From Schizochytrium sp. TIO01 (taxonomy: Eukaryota > Sar > Bigyra > Thraustochytrida > Thraustochytriidae): a stretch of DNA of 64,000 bases. The stretch spans positions 2,743,001 through 2,807,000 of the forward strand of contig SMSO01000033.1 in the NCBI GenBank assembly GCA_004764695.1, given 5' to 3'. Position numbers and translations under genes: made by a program. Every line of letters starts with the position of its first letter. The stretch's first letter is position 1. The notes below the pieces were generated by a model. It was not told where the DNA came from, searched no databases, and saw nothing but the letters and a program-made list of their open reading frames with translations. Of this stretch, positions 54,068-64,000 are shown piece after piece.

Positions 54068-55368
54068 GCAAAAGCCTAACCCGCAACTTCTGAATCACTC
54101 AAGGGTTTAACTCTGTTGCCACGTACTGCATCCGTCCTCGCTTTTCAATCGCTTTGTACAAAAGTTCGCTTCCACAGGATACGTATACTAGCAGTCGCAA
54201 GAATACGTCTCTCTGTCCAAACTTGTTGTTTCTTATTAACTTTATCAGGTCAGGAGATTTTCGATGCGTGTTGTGACACTCGATAAGCTGTGCCGCAAGT
54301 ACGCTCAAGACTGGTTTCACGAGTACCATAACTATCATGTAGAAGCTACACATGGAAAAGGAGACATCATTCTCATTCAAAACAATCAACGCGCCAGACC
54401 GTAATATAGGAGTTCTACACATTCGTGCAAATGTTGATGCTGGAAGCGGAGCCTACAGTTTACCATAGATGAGACCAAGCCTCGTAGAATCCAAACCTCT
54501 GCAAGAAATTCTACAATTACATATAGCAGTGGGTAGGTGCCTTATGTCACAAAGTAAATGTCCTCATCAATTAACACAACTTTTTGCAATGCCATTGAGG
54601 CTATGGGTACCTTCTATGAAACTGACCTTTTGATGGAATTCCATGACTGAAGAGTCTGCAATCTCTTGAACTAATTCCTTCTGATATCGTGCTTAAACTG
54701 CGATCAAGGTCGAGAGAGCCGCCTGGACACAATGGCAAACGGAGTGTAGAGTGCAATCGGATAGCGGCAGATCCGCCGCAAGACACTTCTCTACCCTTCC
54801 TATCTTTGCATCTTTAAAAACGCGAGCACGAGCCGACATAGCGCAATATTCGATCTAAAACTCGATTTAGGTAGCAAATGAAACCAAAACTGAGGTCTGC
54901 TCCGAAAAGCCTTCGTCTGACGAAGCGTAGACCTAATAAACAGGTGCCTAGATATTGACTTCGATTCCGGGGCATTGGTGTCGCTTAGCAACGATCTTTG
55001 AGCACGAATGAATCCTGGTTCGACTTGAGTAGCAAAAAACACATTTACAATGACTCGGACATGCCTTTGCCTCCTAACCAAAACCATAAGCCAAAAGGTA
55101 GCATGATTGCTATGGTGCGAAAATAAAATAAAATAAAAGAGTATGGAAGAAAAGAAAAGAAAAGAAAAAGTATCTTTATGAGATTGACATTACATTACGT
55201 TCATTTGAAAGAGAAGAATTTCAAAGAACTTGATGATGGCAAAATCGAATCGTCGTGACCACAGCAAATTTTGAACCTTTTTTTATTCTTGGACATCAAG
55301 GCAGACCAGCTTCGCCACGGCGTAAGAGGGTCAGTGAACGACTGAGTGTCTAAGGCAACTCAAGCAAG
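54068..55368. other. Divergent promoter region of TDP1 and xylulokinase
   Basis: No gene is supported in these 1.3 kb. Minus-strand frames at 54099-54422 and 54800-55087 lack convincing coding character. An AAAAG repeat lies at about 55150-55172. The last 40 bp are the xylulokinase leader. Confidence 0.55.
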
Positions 55369-56940
55369 ATGGGCTCTCATGACGCTGATACGGGCGGCGA
55401 CGGTGCACTGTTTTTGGGCATCGATGCAGGCACGCAGTCCATCAAGGCCAGTATTTATGACGGAGGCCTCAAGCTTGTCAAGGAGTTTTCTGTAAAGTTT
55501 GACAAGGAGCTCCCGCAATATGGCACCAATGCAGGTATGATCGTGGAGGATGAGGCCGCAGGCGTGGTCCGCTCGCCGGTGCTCATGTGGTTTGAGGCGC
55601 TTGATATGGCCCTCGAGGGGGTCAGCGAGGCAGTGGATCTGTCACGAGTCGTCGCTATATCTGGGAGCGCACAACAACACTCAAGCGTCTGGTGGAGATC
55701 ATTCCCAAGCAAATTTGATGCTGGAAAGCGGCTCGTGGATCAGTTGCGCGACGAGAACTCGTTTGCTACAGAGATGTCGCCAATTTGGGCTGACTCGAGC
55801 ACCTCCGAGGAGGTCAAATTTGCCAATGATAAGGTTGGCGGGCCAGCCTCGATGCAGGTCCTTACGGGATCTGTAGGTACAGAGCGGTTCACAGGAAATC
55901 AAATTGCTCGCATGGTCAAACATAATCCGGAGGTATACGATGCTTCAAAACATATCATGCTTCTGAGTACTGCGCTCTCGAGCATCTTTCTTGGGAAGCC
56001 AGCACCAACGGAAGCAGGAGATGCAGCTGGTATGAATATGATGGAACTTGACAGAGATTGCTGGTTGACAAACCTTGAAGAAGTTTTTGATGCCCCGGGA
56101 CTAACCAAAAAGGTTGGAGAGATCTGTGAGGCGAACGCGAACCTTGGCCCTGTCTCAGATTATATGGTACAACGCTACAACTTCTCGCCTGCATGCTGCG
56201 TCGCAGCTTTCACAGGTGACAATCTGGCAACTCTAATTGGTTGTGTAGACCAGGCAGATGATGTCATTGTGAGTCTTGGCACATCAGACACAGTACTTTC
56301 TCAGCAGCCTACTCGCCAAGGCGTCAACCAGGCCGCAAGTGTGTTCCCACATCCCACTGATACGGACCTGTACATGGTCATGATTTGCTACAAGAATGGT
56401 GGGGCTGTGCGTAGCGCCTGCAAAGGAGAGGAACATAGTTGGGATGAGTTTGATGATGCCTTACTCTCTGCAGAGGATCCTGACGATCCCGATGTTTTAT
56501 TTATTAACTTTCCTCAGCGCGAAATCGCTCCTCGCCCTATCGGCCCTTGCGCCCATGCTTTCCTTGCAAAGAACAGTCAAGAAGTTGACCCGGATTCACT
56601 ATCATGGCGCCAGCGTATTCGGGGCCTCATATTGGCTCGCGCAGTATCGATCATGACTCATCTTGAGGACTGCAATGCTTCCTACAAACGAATTATTATG
56701 ACAGGTGGTGGTAGCAACAGCAAAGGTATTCAAGCAGTATTTCGTCAGGTCTTGGGTGTGACGGTGGTAGCCTCTCAGGAAGCAGACTCTGCTTCCCGTG
56801 GTGCTGCTCTTAAAGCGATGCTTTCTGTAAATCAGCCTCCAAAGAGTGCACAAGCTGCTATGTCTGAGAGAGATGAATGCTCAGAGTTTGTTTCCATTCC
56901 CAGTACGCAAACCTACCGTAACATTGAGGCAGATTTATAA
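55369..56940 (+). CDS. XYLB: Xylulokinase (FGGY sugar kinase)
   Basis: 523 residues, normal for eukaryotic xylulokinases. It phosphorylates D-xylulose to xylulose 5-phosphate, feeding pentose into the pentose phosphate pathway in the cytosol. FGGY landmarks: G-I-D-A-G-T-Q-S-I-K phosphate loop (17-26), S-G-S-A-Q-Q-H-S-S-V-W-W substrate region, W-A-D-S-S-T, F-T-G-N-Q, G-D-N-L-A-T-L near 285 and V-S-L-G-T-S-D-T, and the C-terminal ATP motif M-T-G-G-G-S-N-S. These match XYLB/XKS1 more closely than glycerol kinase. Single exon. Downstream it is convergent with the RCC1-RasGAP gene. Confidence 0.95.
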   Translation: MGSHDADTGGDGALFLGIDAGTQSIKASIYDGGLKLVKEFSVKFDKELPQYGTNAGMIVEDEAAGVVRSPVLMWFEALDMALEGVSEAVDLSRVVAISGSAQQHSSVWWRSFPSKFDAGKRLVDQLRDENSFATEMSPIWADSSTSEEVKFANDKVGGPASMQVLTGSVGTERFTGNQIARMVKHNPEVYDASKHIMLLSTALSSIFLGKPAPTEAGDAAGMNMMELDRDCWLTNLEEVFDAPGLTKKVGEICEANANLGPVSDYMVQRYNFSPACCVAAFTGDNLATLIGCVDQADDVIVSLGTSDTVLSQQPTRQGVNQAASVFPHPTDTDLYMVMICYKNGGAVRSACKGEEHSWDEFDDALLSAEDPDDPDVLFINFPQREIAPRPIGPCAHAFLAKNSQEVDPDSLSWRQRIRGLILARAVSIMTHLEDCNASYKRIIMTGGGSNSKGIQAVFRQVLGVTVVASQEADSASRGAALKAMLSVNQPPKSAQAAMSERDECSEFVSIPSTQTYRNIEADL

Positions 56941-57397
56941 AGCGCAGTTATTTTACTTCTCCTTCATCCTCTAGGTACTCTCCAATAGATGCAGACGTAT
57001 GTCCCTGTTGCGTTCACACAAAACCCGAGCAGCAGCAACTCCTACTTTTTCGAATGACAAGTTGTCCCGCACACTTAGATGTCTAGTTTGAATCGAAAGA
57101 AGAGAAAAAAAAATCAGAATTTGAACAAAGACAAACACCTTCTCTAATCTTATTATTATTTTTTTCAACAGAAAGGAAATGTAGAGTGTTTGGATACATC
57201 AAGACTTGTATTTAGCAACAGTAAGTACTTACAGGTCAAATCATTCCCGTAAGATTATTCCACTCAGTGTGGTTATCTTGTTCGTGAAAACGTTTGATCA
57301 TTCACGATGGACAAATCAACTTAAAAGTCAATATTGAAAGTTAGAAAAATACAAATACAAATGCTATAGATAGTCTGTGCAATATCAACAAAGGTTT
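56941..57397. other. Convergent intergenic region
   Basis: 3' UTR space between xylulokinase and the giant RCC1-RasGAP gene. I see nothing else in it apart from an AT-rich stretch near 57140-57175. Confidence 0.6.
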
Positions 57398-60300
57398 TTA
57401 GGCCACATCAAGCATTTTCATAGTGATTTCTTCGAGGAGGATTTTAAATTGGGTGACAGAAAATTCAAAGGGCAAGCTCGAAGATGGGCGCACTGTTTGT
57501 TTCATAACTCTTTCCATATCGACCAAGTTAGATATGTTGACCTCAAACTGATCCAGCAATGTATCAGGTTGAAGGAGAACAAAGACAGTAAAGAAGCCCG
57601 TGTCAGTAGAGTAAAAATGCAAACGAATAGACATCTTATTGCGAACATAAGCTTCAGCTGCAATACCCCTGCGCACATGAGAGGGCCCATACTTTTGACT
57701 GCGATCTGGGCGCCTAGACGAAGAAGCAGTTGTAGTTGATGAAATCGACGAAGAAAGTGCAGATGACGCAATTGACTTACTAGACGCACCAGCACCAAAG
57801 CCAATGTGGGTGATTACACCACGATCACAGAGCTTACTCAATGTAATGCTTTTGAAGGCTCCGACAAGTAAATCTACAGATAGTATTGCAGAGCGGAGCT
57901 TTGCAGCTTGATTAGAACGCTTAAACGAAGCTGTATTACTAGCAGATGGAGCAATACTATTATTACTCTCTGATTGCTTGCCACTGCTTGGTGGATGTTG
58001 ATCGTCCTCATCCGATCCATATTCATCATGACTATGTGTCTGAGGAGATGCTCCACCATTGACCAATTCTTCGGCGCGAAACTCTGCAGGGCCGATCATC
58101 GTAGCTGATCGTCGTTGCAAAAACTTCATGTAAGAGTGCAATGCCTCAGACTGCTCGTTGAGCTCCTTCAGACGATCTTCAGCGCGGCGTTTTAAGACTC
58201 GAGCAGATGCCAGTTGATTCTGCAACCGATTTGCCGACTTGCGCCGTTGATTAAGTGATGATAGCAATTGACGAAGCAAATTATCATAGGCATTATGACC
58301 ATGTGTCTCACTTAGCTCATTGAGACGCTCTATTACACGGTAAATCTCTCCAGCACGTTCGTAATTGTGCTCCTTTACCTCTTCCTCAAGTCTTGTCTCA
58401 AAAACACCTCGCAAGTACTCCCAGTCACATGTCGGGGGTAGTTCCGAAAGCTCAACGAGCTCATGCTTGACTTGTTCTACATCAGGATTTACTTGCCCGA
58501 GACCAATGCTTTCCACTTTCACATCTGATTTGGCTTCGTGCCCAAGCATCCAGCTTGGCACTGGTACTCTTGAAAACCGATCAACCTGGAGACCTGCACG
58601 AAGGTTTCCTGAAGCTTCACTCGCACTTTGGGTGATTTTACTTTCATCGATATCAGCATCAAGTTCAAGGAAACGCATTTCAATATCGATGTTAACTTTG
58701 ACCTGATCTTCATCTTGGTCTTGGTATGCATCTACACTTGCTGGAAAATTCTCTGCGTCAACCTGGTTCTCAACGCTAGCTAGAATTCCTCCTGTTTCAG
58801 AAACAATGCAAGCCAGTGGGTCATTAACACTGCAGATCTTTCGAGCCGAAGGGTGGAATAACACGAACCGAACGAAATGCAGACTTCGCCTTGACACTTG
58901 TAGCTGCAGTAAATTACGGCGAGGTCGAATGTATTCAGTAATGATATCTGTGTAGAGTGCATCCCCAATATCAATAGGGGCATTGGTGATATCATTAGCC
59001 AAAGTTTGCACTTCCAGATGGTGCTGTCGTATAGAAATATTCAGCGCTTCAAATTGTTCTTTCCGAAACGGACGATCACATACTACAGCTTGAAGGAGTT
59101 TAATGACCTGAATCATATTCTGGTGTTGCTGTGGCGACACTGTACCAAAATTACGAGGCACTAGGCGGCGTTGTTTAGGCGACAGAAATGCGGGTCGAAG
59201 CAAATGATCGATGAAAAATTTTGCTACGGCTTGGTCGTAACGGATCCGTGGGGCCTCTACATCATATTCAAATTGTTTCTGAAGTTCGTCTTGATAAATC
59301 TTAAAGAAAAGCCGCACCTCATTTGGCATAGTTGCAGCTACACGGACAATCTGATTCAAGATCTTCAAGGTTACTTCCTTAAGCAATGCCAGTCGCTTCT
59401 CCAGCTCACGACGGACCTCCGGGTAGTTAGCATATTCCTCGCGGCGCTGCACCGTACGCGTTGAGCTCATTGCCAGATCAGGATCTTGTTGAACGCCTTG
59501 CAGTTCGTTATAGATCTTGATGGGGTCCAAAGTGAGATTTGTCTCCTCACCAATAGCAAGGCGGCTTTGGTGTCCACGGAATAGATCGACAAGCAGTGTC
59601 CCAAAGCTGTCACGAAGCCATATCGTAACCGATTCTTGCGCAAAGAACCTTGTGGCGAGTTCTACAAATGCAGAGGTTGCAGTCTTGCTATTGTCCATGA
59701 ATGATTTTAGCGATGGGCGATTTCTTGCATCGCGGGCTTGCTGCATAACTTTTTCATACAGATTATGTTGGTTCCTCGAGTCCTCGGCAGTGTCTATACT
59801 GTCTTTTCTAGGAAACGATGACCAGTTCGTGCTATTAGATCCTTGGCTTTTCATAAAGGTAGCTAGTTCCTCTCGCAGTACAAATCGTGCCAAAACGATA
59901 AACAAATGATCGCAATGTGGGTCACCAAACTTGTATACGCTTTCAACCAAATCAAAATAAAGCTCCCGCCACTCAGGTCCCTTGGGAAGTGGCGTGAAGC
60001 CAGAGTCTTCAGAGAAAATGTTGCTGATACTACTAGTGTGGGCGCCAGGGGTGCTACTGCCAGTTCCGCCATTTTGTGACACCAGATTCCCATTTCTTAC
60101 CCCCAACAGTGCTGGCATACTCCCACTCCATGCACGAGGTTGTTGCTGTGCAACATAAATTCGATACATCTTCATCATGTACCGTGGATTTGCTAAAAGG
60201 AGAATAAACACCTTTTCAAAGGCGGGAATTTGAGTCACAAGCTCGCTGGCTAAACTCAGCATCTCGCGTTTTGATCTACTTTTGGTCTTATTGATTCCGC

Positions 60301-63300
60301 CAGATCCGCCTTTTAGAGTGCCACCTTTTACCGTGTTTCCTTTCAATGTTCCGCCCTTGAATGTATTACCCATCTTGTAAGAAGCACCCCGTAGCGGGCG
60401 ATCGGCAAACCCCGATGATGCTGTACCCAACGATGGAACTCCTGGAGAGCCAGTAGACCCGACAGTATTGGGCAAATTAAGTCGTCGGATGGTAGAGCCA
60501 ACCGTGAGACCAATCGTGTAATCTAAACGAGACACCTCACGTTCCGCACGGATCAATCGAAGGAGAGTATGATAGAGAGAGGCCTCAGCCTCATCCTTCT
60601 CTCGACTTTCAGTTTCAATGCCTTTATTTTGTCGTTCTTTTGGTTCAGCCTTGAGAAAATATTGAACAATAAAAAGAGGAGGGATTTTGCCAGTCTCCAG
60701 GAAATCTCGTATATGGATTTCTATATCCTTTGCATTGTCAAGTTGTCGCGAGTTGCGTGCTACTGCAGCGGCACCAAGAATATCAAAAGATGCAGTGACA
60801 CTATTGTCAGGAACCGGCATAATGCTGGGAGGCCCCCTCCCTGCTCCCAGCATTGATCCACCCAAACCGCCTTGAATGGCCTCAGCTGGTGTCATACCTG
60901 TGTTGCCAACCCCCGCTTGCGAGCTATTCCACACTGTTAAACCTTGAGTACGAACCTGAAAATGAGGGATTGGTCTAGGCAAATCTACAATATTGTCAAC
61001 ACGAAGAATACCATGTTCAAGACCCAAACGTCCATTGCCATTGGAACCCCAGGAATAAAGTCTGCTATCTTGTCCTAAAGCTACACAATGGTTGGAGTAT
61101 GCTTCAACCTGACGTACATCGTCTCGTGCGTCAAAACGATCGTTATTAAGGTTTAATGTACTAGACTCGATCACCTGGGGGATTGATTCGGCCTGGGCAG
61201 TCATGAATCTTGAGCTTGGCATAGATGCCGAAGGTTTGCTAAGTTGTGATGCCGCCCGGCCCAGGCCGAGTTTTCCATAAGCATCTTTTCCCCAGGCCCA
61301 CACGCGACCATCAATTGCCATGGCCAGAGAGTGCTCTTCTGCAGCACATGCTTTTAAAATAAAAGCTCCCGCTGAGCGTAGAAAAGTGTTTAACTGGGGA
61401 ATAAGCCGGTCGGAGGTCTCACCGAGCCCAAGACGAGCATCTCCTCGTCCACAGACATACACGTCGCCATCGCTCGTTACAAATAGTGTATGACATGCTC
61501 CGCAAGATACTGCGCTTATATTCAAAAACTGCAATGCCAAGACGCGCTGAGGGGTATCCTGGTTTTCGGTGGTACCAAGGCCGAGTTTACCCTGCCAGCC
61601 TGATCCCCACGTATACACCTTGCCATGAATATCGATACATGCAGAGTGATGTGTACCCAGGGAAACGTCCATTACGCAAACTCTTTCGAGGAGACCTTTT
61701 ACATGGCGTGGTAATGCGAGTGAATCAAAGGTCGGATCTGCTTCAGAGTGTGTAGGACCGTGTCCAAGCTTGCCTTGATCTGAGTTACCCCAGGTAAATA
61801 GTCGGCCGTCCTCGGTCAGCGCACCACTATGTGTAGCACCACCAAAAACTTTAATTACGCGTTCGCCCTGAAGTCCTTGAATGAACACCGGGATTGTTTC
61901 TGTGAGTGTTGAGCCTGTTCCAATCTGAGATTCATTGCCCCGTCCCCACGCAAACGTGTCACCTTGATTGAGGACACAAAGACTGTGGTTCGCACCTGCA
62001 GCAATGTGGACAGCCCGATTTGTTGTTGAGTGATTAATCTTCACGCGAACGGGAGAGCGCACATCCTCACGCGAACCATTCCCGATCTGCCCAAACTCAT
62101 TTGCTCCCCAGGCATGAACTGCCCCATTAAATGTGAGAGCCAACGTATGTTTACTGCCTACGGCTATCATCCGCACCGCAGTACTACTGACGTTAATGGA
62201 ACGGTGAGGATGCAAAGACCTCACGTGAGGTTCGTCTACTGTAATTTGAGAGGGACTTTCGTTCTGCGTACCAGCCTCTGTTGCAAGAGTGGGGGATGTC
62301 CCGCCTTTTGGCGTTGCCACACGAAGGCCCTGCAACTTGCCTTGTAAGTATATAAGCTGAGGTGCAGATGGATGTCCAGCTATAGGGTGGCCAAGTTTAC
62401 CTTGTGTAGGGTCACCCCACGTATACATGTCGCCGTTGACACACACTGCAACACTATGCGAGAGGCCTGCAAAGGCCTGGACCACAGCTCGATTGCCAAA
62501 ATAACTCATAGGAATGAGTTGTGGGACAAGTACATTGGAGTTCGCGTTCTCCAAACCAAGCTTTCCATGTTGCCCTCCGCCCCAGGCCCACAAATCTCCT
62601 CCCTGTGTAACCGCTAAGGAGTGGAATACCCCGAGTGAAACCATGACTACGTGGTGTCCCACCAAATGCTCGACTTTGACTGGAGTGAGGGCATCAAACT
62701 CTGCTCCGTGACCAAGACGACCATAAGAGCCGGCCCCGAAGGTGTATAGCTCACCTGAATCACTTATTACGGCGGTATGAGCCTCGCCGCAAGATACAAA
62801 TGCGCAAAATTCATGTTGCAGAGATTGAACTCTCCCAGGAAGGCTAGTGTTATGTTGGCCCCCGTGTCCCAAGCGGCCCTTATCTCCATGACCCCAGGTG
62901 AACAACTCGCCTTTACTCGATACACAGGCGGAATGTTTCGCTCCTCCAGCCACCATACGAATTTTCTTTCCTTTAAGGGTTTCTATAAGTCGTGGTTCTG
63001 ACTCATTCTGGTTCACACCGTGACCGAGGCTTCCATACGTTCCGACACCCCAAGACCAGGCGTCGCCATTGTGATCAATGCAGAGCGTGAAATCAGCTCC
63101 ACATGCTACATAAACAAGTTTTCGTTGCGCATCCGTGATAGATGACACTTTAACAGGTAAGTAAACTACCGAGCGAGGTGATTGTGGTTTAAGACCAATG
63201 GCTGCTGCGTTTTCCGAGTTATCATATCTTGGAGACATCGGGCGTGGTGAGGTTGCTACCTGTGCTGCGTTTGCAATAGCTAAATCAGATCGGCTCAGAC

Positions 63301-63649
63301 CAAGTCTACCGCTATCAGCAAACCCCCACACGTAGAGATCTCCGTTTGCTAGCAAGAGGACTGTGTGCAGGGCACCGCACGCAATCTGCCGTGGAGGAGA
63401 TTTCCAGCTTGGACTTGGAGTAATGAGGCCTGCTGTGCGAGGGTCATGCACGAATTCTAACTCTTCGCAAATGATCTTGTCCTTGCCGACTCCGAGCTGC
63501 CCTTTTTGGTTATTACCGCATGATATTACGCTCATATTATCTGTTAGAGCAGTAGTATGATACATTCCCACAGCTGCACACCCGAAGACACTGGAATTGT
63601 TGAACCAGCTTGTCTCCTCCGTGCCCAAGGCGTCCGCATTGGAGCCCAT
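57398..63649 (-). CDS. Giant RCC1-repeat and IQGAP-type RasGAP protein
   Basis: Single exon, 2083 residues. The N-terminal 930 residues contain 14 RCC1 repeats by my count (units of H-S/T-x-A-L-x-x-x-G-x-x-x-x-W-G-x-x-x-x-G-x-L-G), enough for two seven-bladed propellers, which bind small GTPases, chromatin or membranes depending on the protein. A disordered linker with a short repeat of K-G-G-T-L-K-G-N-T-V units follows (about 1100-1120). Residues about 1040-1600 look like a RasGAP domain of the IQGAP kind, including helical L-L-A-N-P-R-Y and N-L-x-L-D-P-I-K-I-Y-N, then a coiled-coil region (about 1820-1900) and a C-terminal segment (about 1960-2083) like RasGAP_C. I cannot identify an arginine finger, so GAP activity is unproven. 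It may be a Ras/Rho-family scaffold at the cell cortex. Confidence 0.85.
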   Translation of the reverse strand: MGSNADALGTEETSWFNNSSVFGCAAVGMYHTTALTDNMSVISCGNNQKGQLGVGKDKIICEELEFVHDPRTAGLITPSPSWKSPPRQIACGALHTVLLLANGDLYVWGFADSGRLGLSRSDLAIANAAQVATSPRPMSPRYDNSENAAAIGLKPQSPRSVVYLPVKVSSITDAQRKLVYVACGADFTLCIDHNGDAWSWGVGTYGSLGHGVNQNESEPRLIETLKGKKIRMVAGGAKHSACVSSKGELFTWGHGDKGRLGHGGQHNTSLPGRVQSLQHEFCAFVSCGEAHTAVISDSGELYTFGAGSYGRLGHGAEFDALTPVKVEHLVGHHVVMVSLGVFHSLAVTQGGDLWAWGGGQHGKLGLENANSNVLVPQLIPMSYFGNRAVVQAFAGLSHSVAVCVNGDMYTWGDPTQGKLGHPIAGHPSAPQLIYLQGKLQGLRVATPKGGTSPTLATEAGTQNESPSQITVDEPHVRSLHPHRSINVSSTAVRMIAVGSKHTLALTFNGAVHAWGANEFGQIGNGSREDVRSPVRVKINHSTTNRAVHIAAGANHSLCVLNQGDTFAWGRGNESQIGTGSTLTETIPVFIQGLQGERVIKVFGGATHSGALTEDGRLFTWGNSDQGKLGHGPTHSEADPTFDSLALPRHVKGLLERVCVMDVSLGTHHSACIDIHGKVYTWGSGWQGKLGLGTTENQDTPQRVLALQFLNISAVSCGACHTLFVTSDGDVYVCGRGDARLGLGETSDRLIPQLNTFLRSAGAFILKACAAEEHSLAMAIDGRVWAWGKDAYGKLGLGRAASQLSKPSASMPSSRFMTAQAESIPQVIESSTLNLNNDRFDARDDVRQVEAYSNHCVALGQDSRLYSWGSNGNGRLGLEHGILRVDNIVDLPRPIPHFQVRTQGLTVWNSSQAGVGNTGMTPAEAIQGGLGGSMLGAGRGPPSIMPVPDNSVTASFDILGAAAVARNSRQLDNAKDIEIHIRDFLETGKIPPLFIVQYFLKAEPKERQNKGIETESREKDEAEASLYHTLLRLIRAEREVSRLDYTIGLTVGSTIRRLNLPNTVGSTGSPGVPSLGTASSGFADRPLRGASYKMGNTFKGGTLKGNTVKGGTLKGGSGGINKTKSRSKREMLSLASELVTQIPAFEKVFILLLANPRYMMKMYRIYVAQQQPRAWSGSMPALLGVRNGNLVSQNGGTGSSTPGAHTSSISNIFSEDSGFTPLPKGPEWRELYFDLVESVYKFGDPHCDHLFIVLARFVLREELATFMKSQGSNSTNWSSFPRKDSIDTAEDSRNQHNLYEKVMQQARDARNRPSLKSFMDNSKTATSAFVELATRFFAQESVTIWLRDSFGTLLVDLFRGHQSRLAIGEETNLTLDPIKIYNELQGVQQDPDLAMSSTRTVQRREEYANYPEVRRELEKRLALLKEVTLKILNQIVRVAATMPNEVRLFFKIYQDELQKQFEYDVEAPRIRYDQAVAKFFIDHLLRPAFLSPKQRRLVPRNFGTVSPQQHQNMIQVIKLLQAVVCDRPFRKEQFEALNISIRQHHLEVQTLANDITNAPIDIGDALYTDIITEYIRPRRNLLQLQVSRRSLHFVRFVLFHPSARKICSVNDPLACIVSETGGILASVENQVDAENFPASVDAYQDQDEDQVKVNIDIEMRFLELDADIDESKITQSASEASGNLRAGLQVDRFSRVPVPSWMLGHEAKSDVKVESIGLGQVNPDVEQVKHELVELSELPPTCDWEYLRGVFETRLEEEVKEHNYERAGEIYRVIERLNELSETHGHNAYDNLLRQLLSSLNQRRKSANRLQNQLASARVLKRRAEDRLKELNEQSEALHSYMKFLQRRSATMIGPAEFRAEELVNGGASPQTHSHDEYGSDEDDQHPPSSGKQSESNNSIAPSASNTASFKRSNQAAKLRSAILSVDLLVGAFKSITLSKLCDRGVITHIGFGAGASSKSIASSALSSSISSTTTASSSRRPDRSQKYGPSHVRRGIAAEAYVRNKMSIRLHFYSTDTGFFTVFVLLQPDTLLDQFEVNISNLVDMERVMKQTVRPSSSLPFEFSVTQFKILLEEITMKMLDVA

Positions 63650-64000
63650 GCTTGGGTGCGATTGCGCTTGAACACAGCCACGTTTGCTAACTAGGAGTCA
63701 CAAAGATGGCTGCTACGCAAGCGAGTGGTCTAGGGGGTTTCGACAGTGCTTCCTGCTTGGTTACTTACGCCCCGGATGCTCTCAAGTTTGGGTTTTGATT
63801 ACGTTTGGGGACTATCTCAAAAAATCTTCTGTATGACAAAAACAGCAAGCTCAACTTTTCAAAATAAAAGAGATGGAACTAGGCCCTAAAACTACTACTA
63901 CTACTAAAAAGCACTAGAGTAGTTCTACAGACCACTCGATGTCTCATAGTAGTGCTTGTTTTTTGGGCTAAACGTGGTAGGTAAGATAGTGAGGTGTATA
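63650..64000. other. 5' flank of the RCC1-RasGAP gene
   Basis: Promoter and leader of the minus-strand gene. Otherwise I see only a short CTA trinucleotide run at about 63890-63905 and no gene. Confidence 0.6.

Overview
This is nuclear DNA of an intron-poor microbial eukaryote. Evidence: a mitochondrial complex III hinge subunit, an SPB1-type nucleolar methyltransferase, EPG5, TDP1, a telobox-Myb protein, GT-AG introns with GTAAGT-like donors, and very long intronless genes. One-exon-per-LRR ROCO genes are known from brown algae, and long intronless genes are common in thraustochytrids, so I infer a stramenopile, possibly a labyrinthulomycete. I cannot prove that from this window.

Layout. 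Positions 1-9.7 kb hold no gene I can name. They are packed with tri-, tetra- and pentanucleotide repeats, including a perfect (TTTA)n array of about 285 bp, and contain scattered coding-like fragments. Positions 9.7-11.3 kb contain a possible small zinc-knuckle gene (+), a degenerate direct duplication, and a coding-like minus-strand exon. From 12.2 kb onward the window is gene-dense: telobox Myb protein (+), phosphoserine phosphatase (+, one intron), Sfi1-like repeat protein (-), complex III hinge protein (+), a 3600-residue EPG5 homologue (-), a 12-exon LRR-ROC-COR-TIR gene (+), an NPPY-type methyltransferase (-), a FAM173/ATPSCKMT-like lysine methyltransferase (-), SPB1 (+), a DUF2804 membrane protein (-), TDP1 with two zinc fingers (-), xylulokinase (+), and a giant protein with 14 RCC1 repeats and an IQGAP-type RasGAP region (-).

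Most genes are unrelated housekeeping genes on alternating strands, not a cluster. The best candidate for an unusual system is the LRR-ROC-COR-TIR gene at 35.76-40.19 kb. Each leucine-rich repeat is its own 84-bp phase-2 exon, so repeats can be gained, lost or exchanged without breaking frame. The exchangeable repeat array is joined to a GTPase switch and a TIR effector domain, which looks like a candidate intracellular immune receptor. Secondary points are a cluster of PSAP (ESCRT-I-type) motifs in the EPG5 N-terminus, telomere-like AACCTAA motifs just upstream of the telobox Myb gene, and the RCC1-RasGAP fusion.
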